Assembly: GCA_002118135.1 (NCBI GenBank)
Contig: BDIU01000004.1
Coordinates: 310,001 to 374,000 of the forward strand
DNA length: 64,000 bases
Direction: 5' to 3'
Source of the DNA: Trebouxia sp. TZW2008
Lineage: Eukaryota > Chlorophyta > Trebouxiophyceae > Trebouxiales > Trebouxiaceae
Positions within the stretch are counted from its first letter, which is position 1; each line of letters starts with the position of its first letter. Shown here one piece after another: positions 1 to 10,675 of this stretch. The translations under genes and the position numbers were made by a program. Below the pieces are notes generated by a model that saw only the letters and a program-made list of their open reading frames with translations, was not told where the DNA came from and made no database searches.

Positions 1-360
1 TGCCCGCACCCACTGCTGACTAGAGGACTGATGCTGTTCCTGCCAGCGCCTTCTGGCTGCAGCTGCTTCTGAAGCGGGTGCTTTCGAGCCCTGCAGATGT
101 GCAGGGGTGCAGCAATGCAGGGAGGTGATAGCATTGAGATGATGGGTCGATCGAGACAGATGCATGTATTGAGCTTGACGTGCCTCTTTGAGTATGGATG
201 TTGCTGCTCTGCTGACAGCCTGAAACCGCTGAGCTGCCTGAAGAGAGGGGTCTCTGTCGGGGTGATGCTTTAAAGCTAACTCTCTGAAGGCTTGCTGAAC
301 TTCTTTCTTACTCGCGCCTCGCTGCAACCCGAGCACTACATACGGGTCTTCATATGCCAT
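1..360 (-). CDS. J-domain (DnaJ-like) co-chaperone, N-terminal part, runs off window
   Basis: Reading the minus strand from the ATG at 360 gives 120 codons without a stop up to the window edge. The protein opens with MAYEDPYVVLGLQRGASKKE, followed by helix II (VQQAFRELALKHHPDRD) with an intact HPD motif at about residues 34-36. A helix III-like QAAQRFQAVSRAATSILKEA comes next. This is a canonical J domain, which stimulates Hsp70 ATPase activity. The region after residue about 75 is low in recognisable features and might include an unrecognised intron. The start is well placed because the J domain begins a few residues after the Met, as in many J proteins. The specific class cannot be given because the C-terminus lies outside. 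It is divergent from the gene starting at 792. Confidence 0.8.
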   Translation of the reverse strand, partial: MAYEDPYVVLGLQRGASKKEVQQAFRELALKHHPDRDPSLQAAQRFQAVSRAATSILKEARQAQYMHLSRSTHHLNAITSLHCCTPAHLQGSKAPASEAAAARRRWQEQHQSSSQQWVRA

Positions 361-791
361 GCAAGGTCAGGAACAAGCGGAGGTGTGGTAGCGAGTCACA
401 CAGTCAGGGTCTACACTCGCAATAACTCTTGGTGATGTACGAGCCCGGCGAGCATAGGACGCTGCAAGTGACTTGGCAAGAGTGAAACTGTGGTGTCGGA
501 CAGGTGATACAATCAATCTTGCGTCGTGCTGCAATGCAACGAGCTACACCACAATGTACCTGAAAGCCTCGCTCCGAATCCACTGCCAACCCGAACGTTC
601 TTCTTCTTTTTACGGTGTTACACCCGACCGTCACAATCAGGCGCCAAAGTTAATTTTGGACAGAATCGAATCTCCGAGGACACCTGAGCACACACTGTGA
701 AGCGCAAGTTCGGCACAAAATTAGCTTGAACGCATCTGTTCTCTCACTGCACCTTGCAACACTACAGACGTGCCGGCGACGTGCCCGGCTT
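361..791. other. Divergent intergenic region, probable shared promoter
   Basis: This 431-base gap separates two genes transcribed away from each other (ATG at 360 minus, ATG at 792 plus). Short overlapping ORFs on both strands show no recognisable protein. I see no clear TATA box. Confidence 0.4.
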
Positions 792-2131
792 ATGTCGGCC
801 ATGGAACCGCCCTTTCTACCTACCTATGCACATCCTACAGCACAGCCTTTTGCTCCCATGTTCCCAGCTCAGACGGGTTTTGACTCTGCAGTATACGGTG
901 GTCCACCCGTGTCGCAACCACCTCCACCGCCTCCCAAGTGGCAGCACTCGAAAGACGTGCAGAACAAGCGTGGAACGTTTAACAACAGGCAGAACTTCAG
1001 AGTACCGTCTTCTCAAGCAGACTTGAAGCACTTGCGTCAGCAAAACGCCAAGCGAGCACGTCAGCATTTCAAAGGCAAGCCATAAACCTCACCTGCAGCA
1101 CGTGGTGCTTTAGGACGTTTGTCACCTTTACCGAGTAGCTGTTCAGCTGGGTTGTTGTGAGCCTCAAAAGTGCTATGCTTTGTAGGGCCCAGACCTGAGA
1201 AAGGGAGAAATGTGGCTTCTGGACCAGTCAACGCCAGCAGTTCCTACTTGCAAAAGCGCTCAGGTATTTTGCTCATCACAGTGGTCAAGTTGTGCTAAAT
1301 AGTTGGCTGTTTTCCTTGGTGTGGTCTAACAAACCTGGGTGTTGCAGGTCGCCGTGGGGGTGCTCGGGGCAGAAGCAAGCAGCACTCTTCACGCAAACGT
1401 AATGAGATCATTGTCAAGCGCGAGCAGACCCCCAGCACCATCCAGCAGACTCCAAATGCTGTTGCTGAGCGCTTACGGGTACCAGCAGCTGAGGCTGGCT
1501 GGACAGCAGGCTCAGACACTCTCACAAGTGCAGAGGTGGCAATGGGCAGCAACTTTGATCCTTTAGGTATACCTTCCGCAGACTTCTTGAGCTTCCTTTC
1601 AATATTTCGCCCCTCAGCACACCATGCTGTGTTACCCCTGGGTTAGTGCATTGACCATTGAGCGTTTTGCAGGTAGCTGTATGCTTTTGAAGAGTGAGTA
1701 CAACACTGATGAGGAGGATGATGATGATGACAATGACTCCAGCACCGGCAACAGTGACGTGGAAGAGGAACAGAGTATGCCACAGCCTGGTACTCAGGCC
1801 TACCAGCGATTGCCCAGTGCTGTCAGACAGCGTCTAGAACAGCTGGCAGGCCAAGTAGAAAGTCTTATAGATGAAAATCAAAAGCTCAAAGAGGTAAGAT
1901 CTTCTGTCATTCAATGTGTCAACTTGATGTTGCTGCTGCTGCTGAGTGTGCTGTGTGCATCCTGTGACCAAGCTGGGCTATGCATGCATGTCAAGCATGA
2001 ACAGCAAACGTATCTAAACCATTTGTACTTATTCGTATTCATATGTGCTGCAGAGGCTGGAGCTTGAGACTGTAGCCACTGCTGTAGACGGTATGTGTGA
2101 GAACAGTGAAATGTCAGCTGAAGACTGCTAG
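792..2131 (+). CDS. Unrecognised acidic/coiled-coil protein, 4 exons, 266 aa
   Basis: Proposed exons are 792-1074, 1348-1566, 1673-1893 and 2054-2131, summing to 801 nt (266 codons plus TAG) with matching phases. The first intron uses a GC donor (AAAG|GCAAGC). The N-terminus is Pro-rich (six prolines near residue 46) and then basic, with an Arg/Gly/Lys stretch (RRGGARGRSK) across the first junction. The middle has an acidic run (EEDDDDDNDSS). The C-terminus holds a predicted coiled coil (VRQRLEQLAGQVESLIDENQ). The basic-acidic-coiled-coil order suggests a nuclear or RNA-associated protein, but I do not recognise the family. A TTG codon at 726 is in frame upstream; the ATG at 792 is preferred. 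Confidence 0.65.
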
Positions 2132-3915
2132 CAATGGCTTGAAGGCGTTTGTACTCGCATCAACAAATGAGGCTGCAACAATGTTCAGAGGCTGCGATGT
2201 ACAATAAATGCCATACTGCTTACATGTACTGCTGCTCTGTGCATGCTTGTGAGTGATGCCTGTATCTTGTATGCACTTACCCTGCTGCACCCCAGAGCAT
2301 CTGGGTTTGTCTGTGCCTGTGGGGTTGGTTGCTTCTGGTCACAGGGGTCCTGCTGAGACTGCTGGAGCTGCCTAGATGGCCTTGACCTGGTGTTGGATGC
2401 TGCGCAAGTGTCTTGCAAAGGGTAAGCACCAGTTTGGTGCTCTTTTGCTTGGTGAACTTTCACATGCAGTGTAGTTTAGTGTAGCTTGCTTCACCCAAAT
2501 AGTGTCATTTTGGCTTGACTGAAACATCATGGCTTGACTGAAACATTGACATTATGACTTGACTGATTTATTTTGCTCATGGTTTGTACTCGAGTCCTCA
2601 ATCCTGTGCTGCTTGTGTCCAGATGGGTCTGGAACCTGCACTCTCCCAGCAAGTGCAGACGGCTGGTGAGCTACTGCCAGGTTTGTGGCTCAGGTGCAGT
2701 GTATATGACATTGCTTATGTACATTATTCAGGTGTATTGCAATGTGTATTTGTGAGCTGATCAATGTCAAGTCCAAATGGCAAAATTACACAGTATGACA
2801 GTACAGCAGACTGACGTGCTGAATGTAATAAATGTGCCCTAGCTCAGCAAATTGACAAATTTGTCAATCTCATAGCTGTTGCTGTTTTCTGGGCCTGCAA
2901 GCAGAACAACCTTCATCCACAACCTTCAATATAAACCTCATGTGTAAAGCTGTCTGATTAGTCTGAATGCAGAACAGGTAATGATGCAAGTCCTGATGGC
3001 CTGATCAGAGCGATGCGCACATACCAAGCTTCACACCATGGGCTCAACCATACAGCAGGGCATATTTGGGTCAAACTTCCTGGCAGCAGCTGAAGCATAG
3101 AAACCATTTGTACATTGTTGTTTGTTGCGCATGAGACTTTTTGCAGTTACTATCACATCCTCCTTGTAAATACATCACCATTTGAGCTCAGTCACCCAGG
3201 AAATCATGCTGGGTGATAAATACCACCTGGGTCATTGCTATCAACAGCACTAGCATACACGCATGAGCTGTGCACCATGCATGTTGCTGACCAGCTTCTC
3301 CAGGTCATTCTGGTGTGCTGCAAGCCACTCTTGACTTTTGTGCAAGGGTGCTGCTATCTTGGCTTTCAAAGTTCTGCTGGTCTCAGACTCTGGCTGGCAA
3401 TCGCTACCAGAACCTTATTAAAACGAGTGGTCAAGTTGAGAACGCATTGAATTGGCTGTTCTCAACCTTACATGGACGACTTCATTATTGGAAACAGCCC
3501 TCAGCAGCAATGCCCCTCTGCCTGTGTATCCAGAGATCACGTGTATAAGACCTGCCTCCACAGACCACAACTGCAGCTCTGAGGCATGCCTGTTGCTTTA
3601 CAGCTTTCATTAGGCCTGCAAACAAACCCAGTTTGTTTCATTGCAACAAAATCCATCAGTAAAAACTCAATACACTGTGCCTGCATGCAAAGCAGTGTCA
3701 TGACATGCAGCAAAGCCATTGCTTGCTTTGCAAAATGTACCTCTGCAACGTGTGCTGTCAGGCACAGACAAGCACTTGAAGTCACGTACCCAGCACAGCA
3801 AGCCTGCGGTTCTGTCAAACATGTCACTGCCAAGTTTGCTGCAAAGCGTTAGCCTGCACCCCGAGCTTTGAACTAGTTGGAATCCAGGATTATGCATGCA
3901 GACAATGAGGGCTTG
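2132..3915. other. No supported gene; 3' flank and intergenic DNA
   Basis: Only short overlapping ORFs occur here and none resembles a known family. Around 2510-2570 there is a small tandem repeat of a GACTTGACTGAAACAT-like unit. The sequence ACAATAAA at 2199-2206 could be a polyadenylation signal for the gene ending at 2131. Confidence 0.4.
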
Positions 3916-5060
3916 TCACAGTAGTGGTGGATGCTTCTCACCTGTTGTGTATTCGCACAAGCACCAGTGTCCAAAACGAATGCAAATGAAGCATTCACCT
4001 GCAAGCTGATCTGCAACCTCAGGCACCATCACATGTGGTCCAGCGGCACTTGCCTCTGAAGCAGCTGTGCTACCAGCTGCACCAGCTGACATGCAAGCTC
4101 TCTCCCCTAAGGCTTGATCAGGCAAATCCAAAACAATAGCTGAGGCTGCCTCAACAGCCATCCATTCATCATCAAGCAAGAGCTCTGTCAAAGCTGACTG
4201 CAGATGAGACTCATTGTGGCTCTGCGGATGGCTGCAAACGCTTGAGTGCAAGGCTGCAGTATGACAGGAGCAGCAAGGACTTTTGTCACTGCCACAGCTT
4301 GCATTGTGAGATGAAATTTGCCACCAAGCATCAAGCTGAATGTGCAACACCTGCCATGCCATTGCCGGCAGAACTGCGCTGCATGCCTGTATGGCTAACT
4401 GTGCGGCAGGACTGACATTGCTGATTTGCCCTTGCTGCCTAGAATCTTCAGAAAAGCACTTGTGCTGGGTTTGAGGGACATATTGGCTGCCAGTCTCGCA
4501 GCAAGTCCACCTGCCTTGCTATCTGCTATCTTTGACCAGGTGCAGCAGGAGCGATAACCAGTACTTGTGATGCCTAGATGCTGAGAGGTCAGGTTACTTT
4601 GCAAACATGAGCTGCACAGCTCTCTGGCTTCATCAGTTTGCTGATAGCCTTCTAATTCAGCTATGGACAAAGCATGACAGCAGCAGTGACCCACTTGTGT
4701 GATCCTTTCATGCTGAGAGGTGATGTTGCTGTGCAAAGATGAGCTGCACAGGTCTCTTGCGTCGTCAGTATGCTGGCAATATTTTGCCACAGCTGCACAG
4801 GATGTGTCACTCTGCACTGAGCTGGATGTCATGCAGCCATCGTTGATGTGGACACAGACACACACCCCAGACAGACAGCTTCTTTCTGGGATGGTCCAAT
4901 CTGACAACAGTTCTGCTGTCAAGAGTCTGTGCCTGACTGCAAGGCCCATTCGGGCGCCTGCTATTGCTCCACTGAGACTGTCATGCTGCAGTGCCACATG
5001 CTCAATGCATGGTAGGGGGTGGGCCAGGGTCCAAGAATGGGGTAGGGGTGGGTACCTCAC
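3916..5060 (-). CDS. Possible Cys/Ser-rich coding exons (uncertain)
   Basis: Two long minus-strand ORFs, 4395-5060 (221 codons) and 3916-4362 (148 codons), lie end to end in one direction, separated by a short gap with stops. The first contains an in-frame repeat of about 48 residues, seen as DDARDLCSSSLHSNITSQHE and DEARELCSSCLQSNLTSQHL. The second contains an acidic amphipathic stretch (LLLDDEWMAVEAASAIVLDL). They may be 3' exons of the DnaJ-like gene upstream (5806-9867), a separate gene, or chance ORFs in duplicated intron DNA. No family is recognised, so this is kept only because the two ORFs are long for this AT-balanced sequence. Confidence 0.3.
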
Positions 5061-5225
5061 CTGCAGAAGTCAGAAGAACAGGAATCAGCAACATCAGCAC
5101 ACAGAGAAGAAGATTGCAACACTCAGCAAGGCGTGGGCTTGCTACTGCTGCATTGAGTCTGTCATGCAGCACCGCCACATGATCAATGCATGGCAGGGGG
5201 TTGGCCAGGGTGCAGGACTGCACAC
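4530..5225. repeat. Two tandem duplications (about 145 and 180 bases)
   Basis: One repeat pairs about 4540-4680 with about 4685-4800 (shared core GAGCTGCACAG followed by TCTCT or GTCTCT). A second pairs about 4965-5045 with about 5145-5220 (shared core ATCAATGCATGG/CTCAATGCATGG followed by CAGGGGGT or TAGGGGGT). The copies differ by many substitutions. Confidence 0.6.
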
Positions 5226-5499
5226 AATGTGCAAGCTGTATTGTGGATCAGGAGATGAAATAGAAAGATGGCAACATGAAGCAAGGGAACAACACCAGCA
5301 GCTGGTAAGGTGCAGATCAAGAGCCTGAGAATGGCAGGCAGCAATGTGGTGACAGCAAGCCCATGACATCATGCCATAGCATCATGCACGGTATGCGTCA
5401 TTTGCAGCTTCAAGCAAGATCCCAGATATCACAGTCACATTGCCATATTCCATGGTCGCAGCTGAAAGCAGCTCATACACAACAAACACAGCCTGCAAC

Positions 5500-5895
5500 A
5501 TTCATTGAGCGGCTCAATTTGACCGATAGGTCTTTGATCTGGTCTAAGGACCTACAGGATCATACAAACCCTCCCATATCGGTATATGGCAGATCTTGTT
5601 CATGCAACAACAAATGAATGCAGCATGTCAAGGGCCATGCGAGGCTCACTTTGACTAGCAGATTGCCTTGAAATTTGATGCACGGGTCTACAGGATCATA
5701 CATCCCCTCCCCTGCTACTACATGGCAAAGCTCATCCATGAGACTATGAAGACAGACGGAAGTCGGCACACTGACAGATATAGTCATCATTGGAAGTGAA
5801 AGGCTTACTTTGACTAGCAGATCGCCTCGTGGTTTGGTCCAAGGGTCTACGGGATCATATAACCCCTCCCCTGCAACTGTTTGGCAGAACATCCC
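5500..5895 (-). repeat. Three tandem copies of a DnaJ C-terminal exon end
   Basis: On the minus strand the segment encoding GEGLYDPVDPWTKPRGDLLV (about 5875-5809, donor GTAAGC) recurs at about 5720-5645 as GEGMYDPVDPCIKFQGNLLV with donor GTGAGC. A degenerate third copy sits near 5580-5525 (EGLYDPVGP then a stop). The first two keep the frame and a usable GT donor. Confidence 0.7.
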
Positions 5896-8800
5896 ACCTT
5901 TGCCATTGTTGGCAGCTGCTTGTAGGAAAAGGTTTGCCGTCACTATATGACTGCGACAGTAGATGCCTTGCACATTTTCACCCCATAGGAAGTGACCGGG
6001 CTTGAACGATGTTCTTGCGATGTACTCCAGGTCGTTAGCTCCTGTACTGCATTTAGCTGTTGGATTGCAGAAGCAGCATGTTGCTATAACTGGCATTTGC
6101 CTGTAGGTTTGCTGTGACTAGAGGGCTACGGTCGTAGACACCCTTCACGTCTTCACCCCATAGGAAGTGACCGGATTGAAGTGACATCCTTGCGATGTAC
6201 TTGGATCCTGCGCTGCAGGTAGCATTTGACATACAGTATAAATGGTGACCCATGCGCCCAATGCATTCATATCCGATGCGCAACCTGCAGACAAGACAGT
6301 GTCATGATCATGGGTGCCAAGACACACCTGATCTCCTGAGCCTGGGATGAGGCTTTTCGTGCAGCACAAATAGCAGATCCCCTGGCAGAGTGTCAACAGT
6401 CTCATCACCCGCCCCTGCTAAGATATGCTTTTGACCAGGCCGAGAGCCCTATACTGGTGCTTTGAAAACAGAGTAAACAGAAAGAGAAGGAAAATTTTAC
6501 ACCATTTGGCATCATGATGCAAGCCTCTGTGAGTACAAGCAGCCTGGGAGCTTTCCAACTCACCAGACCTTAGACGTGGCTTCTGTTGCAGCACAAAACC
6601 GAGATTCCCTGGCAGGTGTCAGCAGCCTCATTGCCTTCCCTTTCTAATGCATGCTTTTGACCAGGCTGAGAGCCCTATACTGGCGCTTTGCAAACCGAGT
6701 AAACAGAAAAGGAAGGAAAAGTCTGCGACATCAGGCGTCATGATGTGAGCCTCTGTGAGTACAAGCAGCCTGGGAGCTTTGCAAACTCACTAGATCTTCT
6801 GAATCTTGGATGGGGCTTCTGTTGCAACAAGAACACCAGGTCCCCTGGCAGAGTGTCAACAGTCTCATCGCCTTCCCCTTGCAAAACATCCTGTTGGCCA
6901 GGCTGGGAGCCTTTGCTGATCACCAGATGGAAGCTCTTTGTGTCCTGGTACAGCATGCCACTCCCATTGACACGGTTCCTGACCCTGCAAGCATGTGACT
7001 TTCTTCAGAGCTTGTGATGGGCCATCTGCTGCAGCACAGAGACCAGACCCCCTGGCAAAGCATCAGCAGTCCTGTCACCTTCCCTTTCAAAGATGTGCTT
7101 TTGGCCAGCCATGGGATCCCCTGCTGATCACCAGATGGAAGCTTTTACTGTCCTGGTACAGGGTGCCACTCTTATTTACATGGCTTCTCACCCTGCCAGC
7201 ATGCAACCATTTTCCTTTGTGTCAGCTGAGCGATAGCAAGTGCCAAAGGTAGAGTTCAGGCTACAAACGGAGCCACAGACTTTGCAATCCTTTGATTCGA
7301 ATCATGTACAGTATTGTGAGTACGGCAGAACCTCCCTTTCATTGTGCAAGACATGACACAGCAAGCTGCGCTAGGCTGAAACCCCGCCCAACACCTCCTA
7401 GCAGCATAGGCTTTTCTCTTTCTTCTCTGATTTTGCTTTCTTGTTTGTCTTTTCCTGGTTTCAGTTGGCAAATGTCTATTGGCGCAATGTTGGTAGACCA
7501 CTGCGCCAAGGGGCAGTTGCACACTGACAGCAGGGCAATGCAGTCAAGAAAGCATGTAAGAGACAGAAGAAAGAGCCTGTGATGTCAAGTGCCAAAGTGA
7601 AAGCTTGTGAGCCTAAAAGCAGCCCGGGAAGACAGAAGGTACAACTTGTGCTGCGTCTCAGGTTTTAATTGTGCAAGAGGGATGCTTCTGATGTTCTGGT
7701 GTTGCAGCGAAGCAGATAGCTGCAGATTGTGTCACCTGGTGACTGTACGGATACATCCCATGTTCATTTTCTCCAGGGACACTGAGAGTGGGACATAACA
7801 AGGGCGGTGCTTCTGATTTTGCCCTTGACGCCTTGCCCTGGCCAGCTCTGAAAGGCCCTCACGCATCATTGCTGCCTGTTGAGGGGTAAGTGTGGGCAGT
7901 CCCATACCAGGGTGAGCCTCCTGTGCAAAAGCACAAACATTGCTTTGATTTCACTGCAGCCAGCCAACACTAACAGCAGGACAGCGCCAGGGCTGTGCTC
8001 TTGTAACTGTCCTTGGCGCCTTGCCGTTGCTAGCTCTGACAAGTTTTAACCCATCATTGCAGCCTATTGCAGGGTAAGTGTCGGCAGTCCCATACCGGGG
8101 TAAGTCTCCTGAGTAAAAACACCAACTCATTTGTTCCATTGACATTGCTGCCTGTTGAGGGGTAAGTACAGGCAGTCCAATACTTGGGTGAGCCTCCTGT
8201 GCCAAAACACAAACACTGCTTCAATGTTACCAGCCAACACCAACAGTGGCACAGTGCAAGGGCGGTGCTTTTGCTACTGCCATCGGCGCCTTGCCATTGC
8301 TAGCTCTGAAAAGCCTTCACGCATCACGAAAGCCTGTTGTCGGGTAAGTACAGCAGTTTCATCCCCAGGTGAGCCTGCTGCGCCAAAGCATAATGCCTTA
8401 TCATCTGGCATCAAGAGACCTTTGCTTACAACAGCACAATGCAATGACTGGTGCAGTAGTCAGGACACAGCACAGCACCATTCGGTGCCCAAGTCAAACC
8501 AGGCTGAACTTCCATCAATCAATGCCTAGACCAGGATTGTCAAGGTTGTCAGTCATTCAGTGCCTAGGCCAAACCTTTCTGTGCTTGATCAGCAGTACAC
8601 AGTTATAGGATTGCCTTGTCACTCACAATAGATGCTATAGGAGCCCTGTGTGGCATATCATACAGTCCCTGACTTTGCTTCATGCAGCCTGCTGTGTTTC
8701 AATTTGAGCACGCCATGGTCATGCAGAGCGCACTGGTATACATGCGCTTTGCAGCGTACGGTTTAGTCTCTGACTTTGTCATACGCAGCACGCTGTGTTC

Positions 8801-9867
8801 TGTTTTTGAGCACACCATGGTCATGCGCATTGGTTTGCATGCCCTTTGCTGTGTACTGTATAGTCCCTGACTTGGTCATATGCAGCCTGCTGATATCACC
8901 AAGTCGCAAAGCATGTAAGCTGGCTGCAGCGTACCATGTAATCCCTGACTTTGTCATAAGCAGCCCGCTGTCTTTCATCAGTGAGCACATCATGGGCTTC
9001 TGCAACCTTTTGGAAGCGCTGAGCTACTGCGGCTGCTTGATCGGGTGTGGCACCTCGCTGTTTGTCTGGGTGCAAAGTCAAGGCTAAGCGCTTGTATGCT
9101 GCCTTGACCTCACGCAAAGATGCACTGCGCTCCAGGCCTAGTACCTGCAGACAGCAAGAACAGGTTAGGAGCAACAATATGGAACAAATAGTCTGATCAA
9201 GCACGATATCTGTTTGCTTGTCTGGGTGCAAAGTCAGGGCTAAGCGCTTGTATGCTGCCTTCACCTCGCGCCAAGATGCACTGCAGTCCAAAGCTAGCGT
9301 CTGCAGATAGCAGGGACAGTCTAGGAGCCACAATATGCAACAAACAGTTTGTTTGAGTGTGGCGCCCCTTCGCTTGTCTGGGCGCAAGATGAGGGCTAAG
9401 CGCTTGTAGGCAGGCTTGATCTCACGCCAAGATGCACTGCACTTCAGGCCCAATGTCTGCGCACAGCCACAATGTGGTAACAACAACAGTCTAGGAACAA
9501 CAGTCTGGTGAGATCAATGTGGAGCGGAAGAACAGTCAGGGACCAGACCTCTGGGACAGACAGTGTAGCAGTGTGGTAGACTCAGTGTCAGAACAAAAGC
9601 GTGTACAACAAAAGAAGTCCCCACCATTGTTCATTTACAAACAAAACCCTCAGGCATGCCAAGATTGCAGCTGTGCAGCCACATCACTACTGAAGCTTTA
9701 CAAGTGTGCTCATTGATGCGTTGCCATCAAGGGGATCATTGGCAACAGTACATGAGGATGTAGGTCAAGGAGCAGTCAATCAGCGGGCTAAGTGCATTAC
9801 TCACTTGGTAGTAATCCTTCTGTGGGTCAAATTTCGCAGGTGCAACCTGGGCTGAGTCTTCTTCTTC
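5806..9867 (-). CDS. DnaJ-like co-chaperone with J domain and C-terminal substrate-binding domain (partial model)
   Basis: Supported exons, in transcript order, are 9867-9805 (EEEDSAQVAPAKFDPQKDYY), 9144-8935 (rest of the J domain: VLGLERSASLREVK, HPDK, QRAAYDKVRDYM), about 7920-7800 (EAHPGMGLPTLTPQQAA), and a CTD I exon at about 6890-6790 and/or 6415-6345 (GDETVDTLPGDLVFLLQQKP). The last is a CTD II exon at about 5880-5809 (GEGLYDP ... GDLLVKV). The HPD motif is intact in the 9144 copy. The CTD motifs GDE-PGDL-F-L-QK-HP-F-R and GEGM-GDL are those of DnaJ/Hsp40 substrate-binding domains. I see no CxxCxGxG zinc repeats, so a type II-like protein is more likely than type I. The N-terminal exon and the 3' end are not resolved. 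Several exons have extra tandem copies, listed separately. Confidence 0.6.
6330..7100 (-). repeat. Four tandem copies of the DnaJ CTD I exon
   Basis: Minus-strand copies lie at about 7085-7005, 6890-6790, 6640-6550 and 6415-6340. The second (GDETVDTLPGDLVFLLQQKP) and fourth (GDETVDTLPGDLLFVLHEKP) are open and followed by a GT donor. The first is degraded (GDRTADALPGGLVSVLQQ then a stop) and the third is frame-shifted. Flanking intron sequence (GACCAGGCTGAGAGCCCTAT and the AAACAGAAA tract) is duplicated with the exon. Confidence 0.75.
7800..8400 (-). repeat. Three tandem copies of an exon following the J domain
   Basis: The exon segment encoding EAHPGMGLPTLTPQQAAMMR at about 7920-7800 is repeated at about 8105-7985 and 8380-8260. 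The two upstream copies carry stops in that frame. The shared core on the plus strand is GGCGCCTTGCC with a following TAGCTCTGA. Confidence 0.7.
8660..8965 (-). repeat. Tandem copies of the J-domain exon end (QRAAYDKVRDYM)
   Basis: The plus strand shows four related blocks starting near 8669, 8767, 8865 and 8943, each containing CCCTGACTTTGTCAT or a variant followed by GCAGCC-GCTG. The 8943 block is the end of the real exon. The 8767 copy still reads RTQRAAYDKVRD on the minus strand. Spacing is 98, 98 and 78 bases. Confidence 0.75.
9200..9456 (-). repeat. Two extra upstream copies of the J-domain helix II exon start
   Basis: Each begins after a CAG acceptor. The copy starting at 9456 reads TLGLKCSASWREIKPAYKRL then LRPDK, with the HPD histidine changed to Arg. 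The copy starting at 9300 reads TLALDCSASWREVKAAYKRL then LHPDK and diverges after it. The functional-looking copy starts at 9144. Confidence 0.8.
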
Positions 9868-10261
9868 CTAAAGGAACAGCACATCAAATTTGATCAGATG
9901 CTTGCACATTGCTAAGCAGCCAACAAGCTGAGCAATGCATGCAGCACAAGTACCAGAGGAGGTTTTGCAGAGCCGTTTGGCCCTGGCTGACTTGCTGAGC
10001 CATTTACAATCTCTTTGGTTGCCCTTGCTGCTACCCTTACTGCCTCAATGTGCCTGGCCAAAGCAATTTAGCATTGCTTGGTGCTATGTGTTGCAGTCGG
10101 CATGCGCATTCGAAAGCAAAGCATCATGCACGCAAAAGCATGCTCAAAGCTACTGAAGTGACAACAGTCAATAGTCATGAATAGCAGCAATGCCAGAGGC
10201 TCTGCTTTAATGCTTCTCAAGAAGCTGATCATGCGGGCTAGCTTCTGAGCCAGTATTTGGG

Positions 10262-10675
10262 CTAGTAGCTGAGCTGATTCATAAGCGAGGCATCAAGCTC
10301 GGCGCACCTCTGTTTCTCTGCTGTCACTGCCATATCTTGCAGCACTTGTTGCAGGGCTGATGCATCAGTCACCTGCACGGTTTGTCACAGGGCACAGGTT
10401 TTGCGGAGAACCCTTGTGTGATGCAGTTGATTGATGTTGCTGCTTTAAAAGTGCTGACTGCGGGCAAAGGCAGGTTGCGAGAAGGGCTGGGTTGCAATGC
10501 TGCAAGTCCTGACCTTCAGGGGCGTACTGTCAATCTTTCTCTTGTTGACAGCTTCAGATGCTGACGGCAAGATGCCAAGATCCGGCCTGCATCCACATTG
10601 TGGTGTTAGTGCTGGCAAATAAGCTGAGGCAAAGTTTGGTGTACGTGCCTCTTCAAGCGACAGGGCCAGCTGCAC
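10262..10675 (-). CDS. Small unknown protein, last two exons
   Basis: Exons 10675-10514 (54 codons, VQLALSLEEARTPNFASAYL ...) and 10372-10262 (37 codons including TAG, VTDASALQQVLQDMAVTAEK ...) are both in phase 0 with CAG acceptors and a GT donor after CTGAAG. The second is helical and charged. The 5' exon is not resolved: an ATG at 11003 opens a 24-codon ORF (MSELSEKAPEPRHNRFRTSE), but it has no clear donor. It lies just upstream of the DnaJ-like gene on the same strand and could be part of it. However, the TAG at 10262 and phase mismatch with the exon at 9867 argue for a separate gene. Family not recognised. Confidence 0.4.

Noticed and set aside
5142..5372. Cys-rich minus-strand ORF as a zinc-finger exon of the DnaJ-like gene
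   Set aside because: No CxxCxGxG pattern; it lies in a duplicated segment and has no supporting splice sites.
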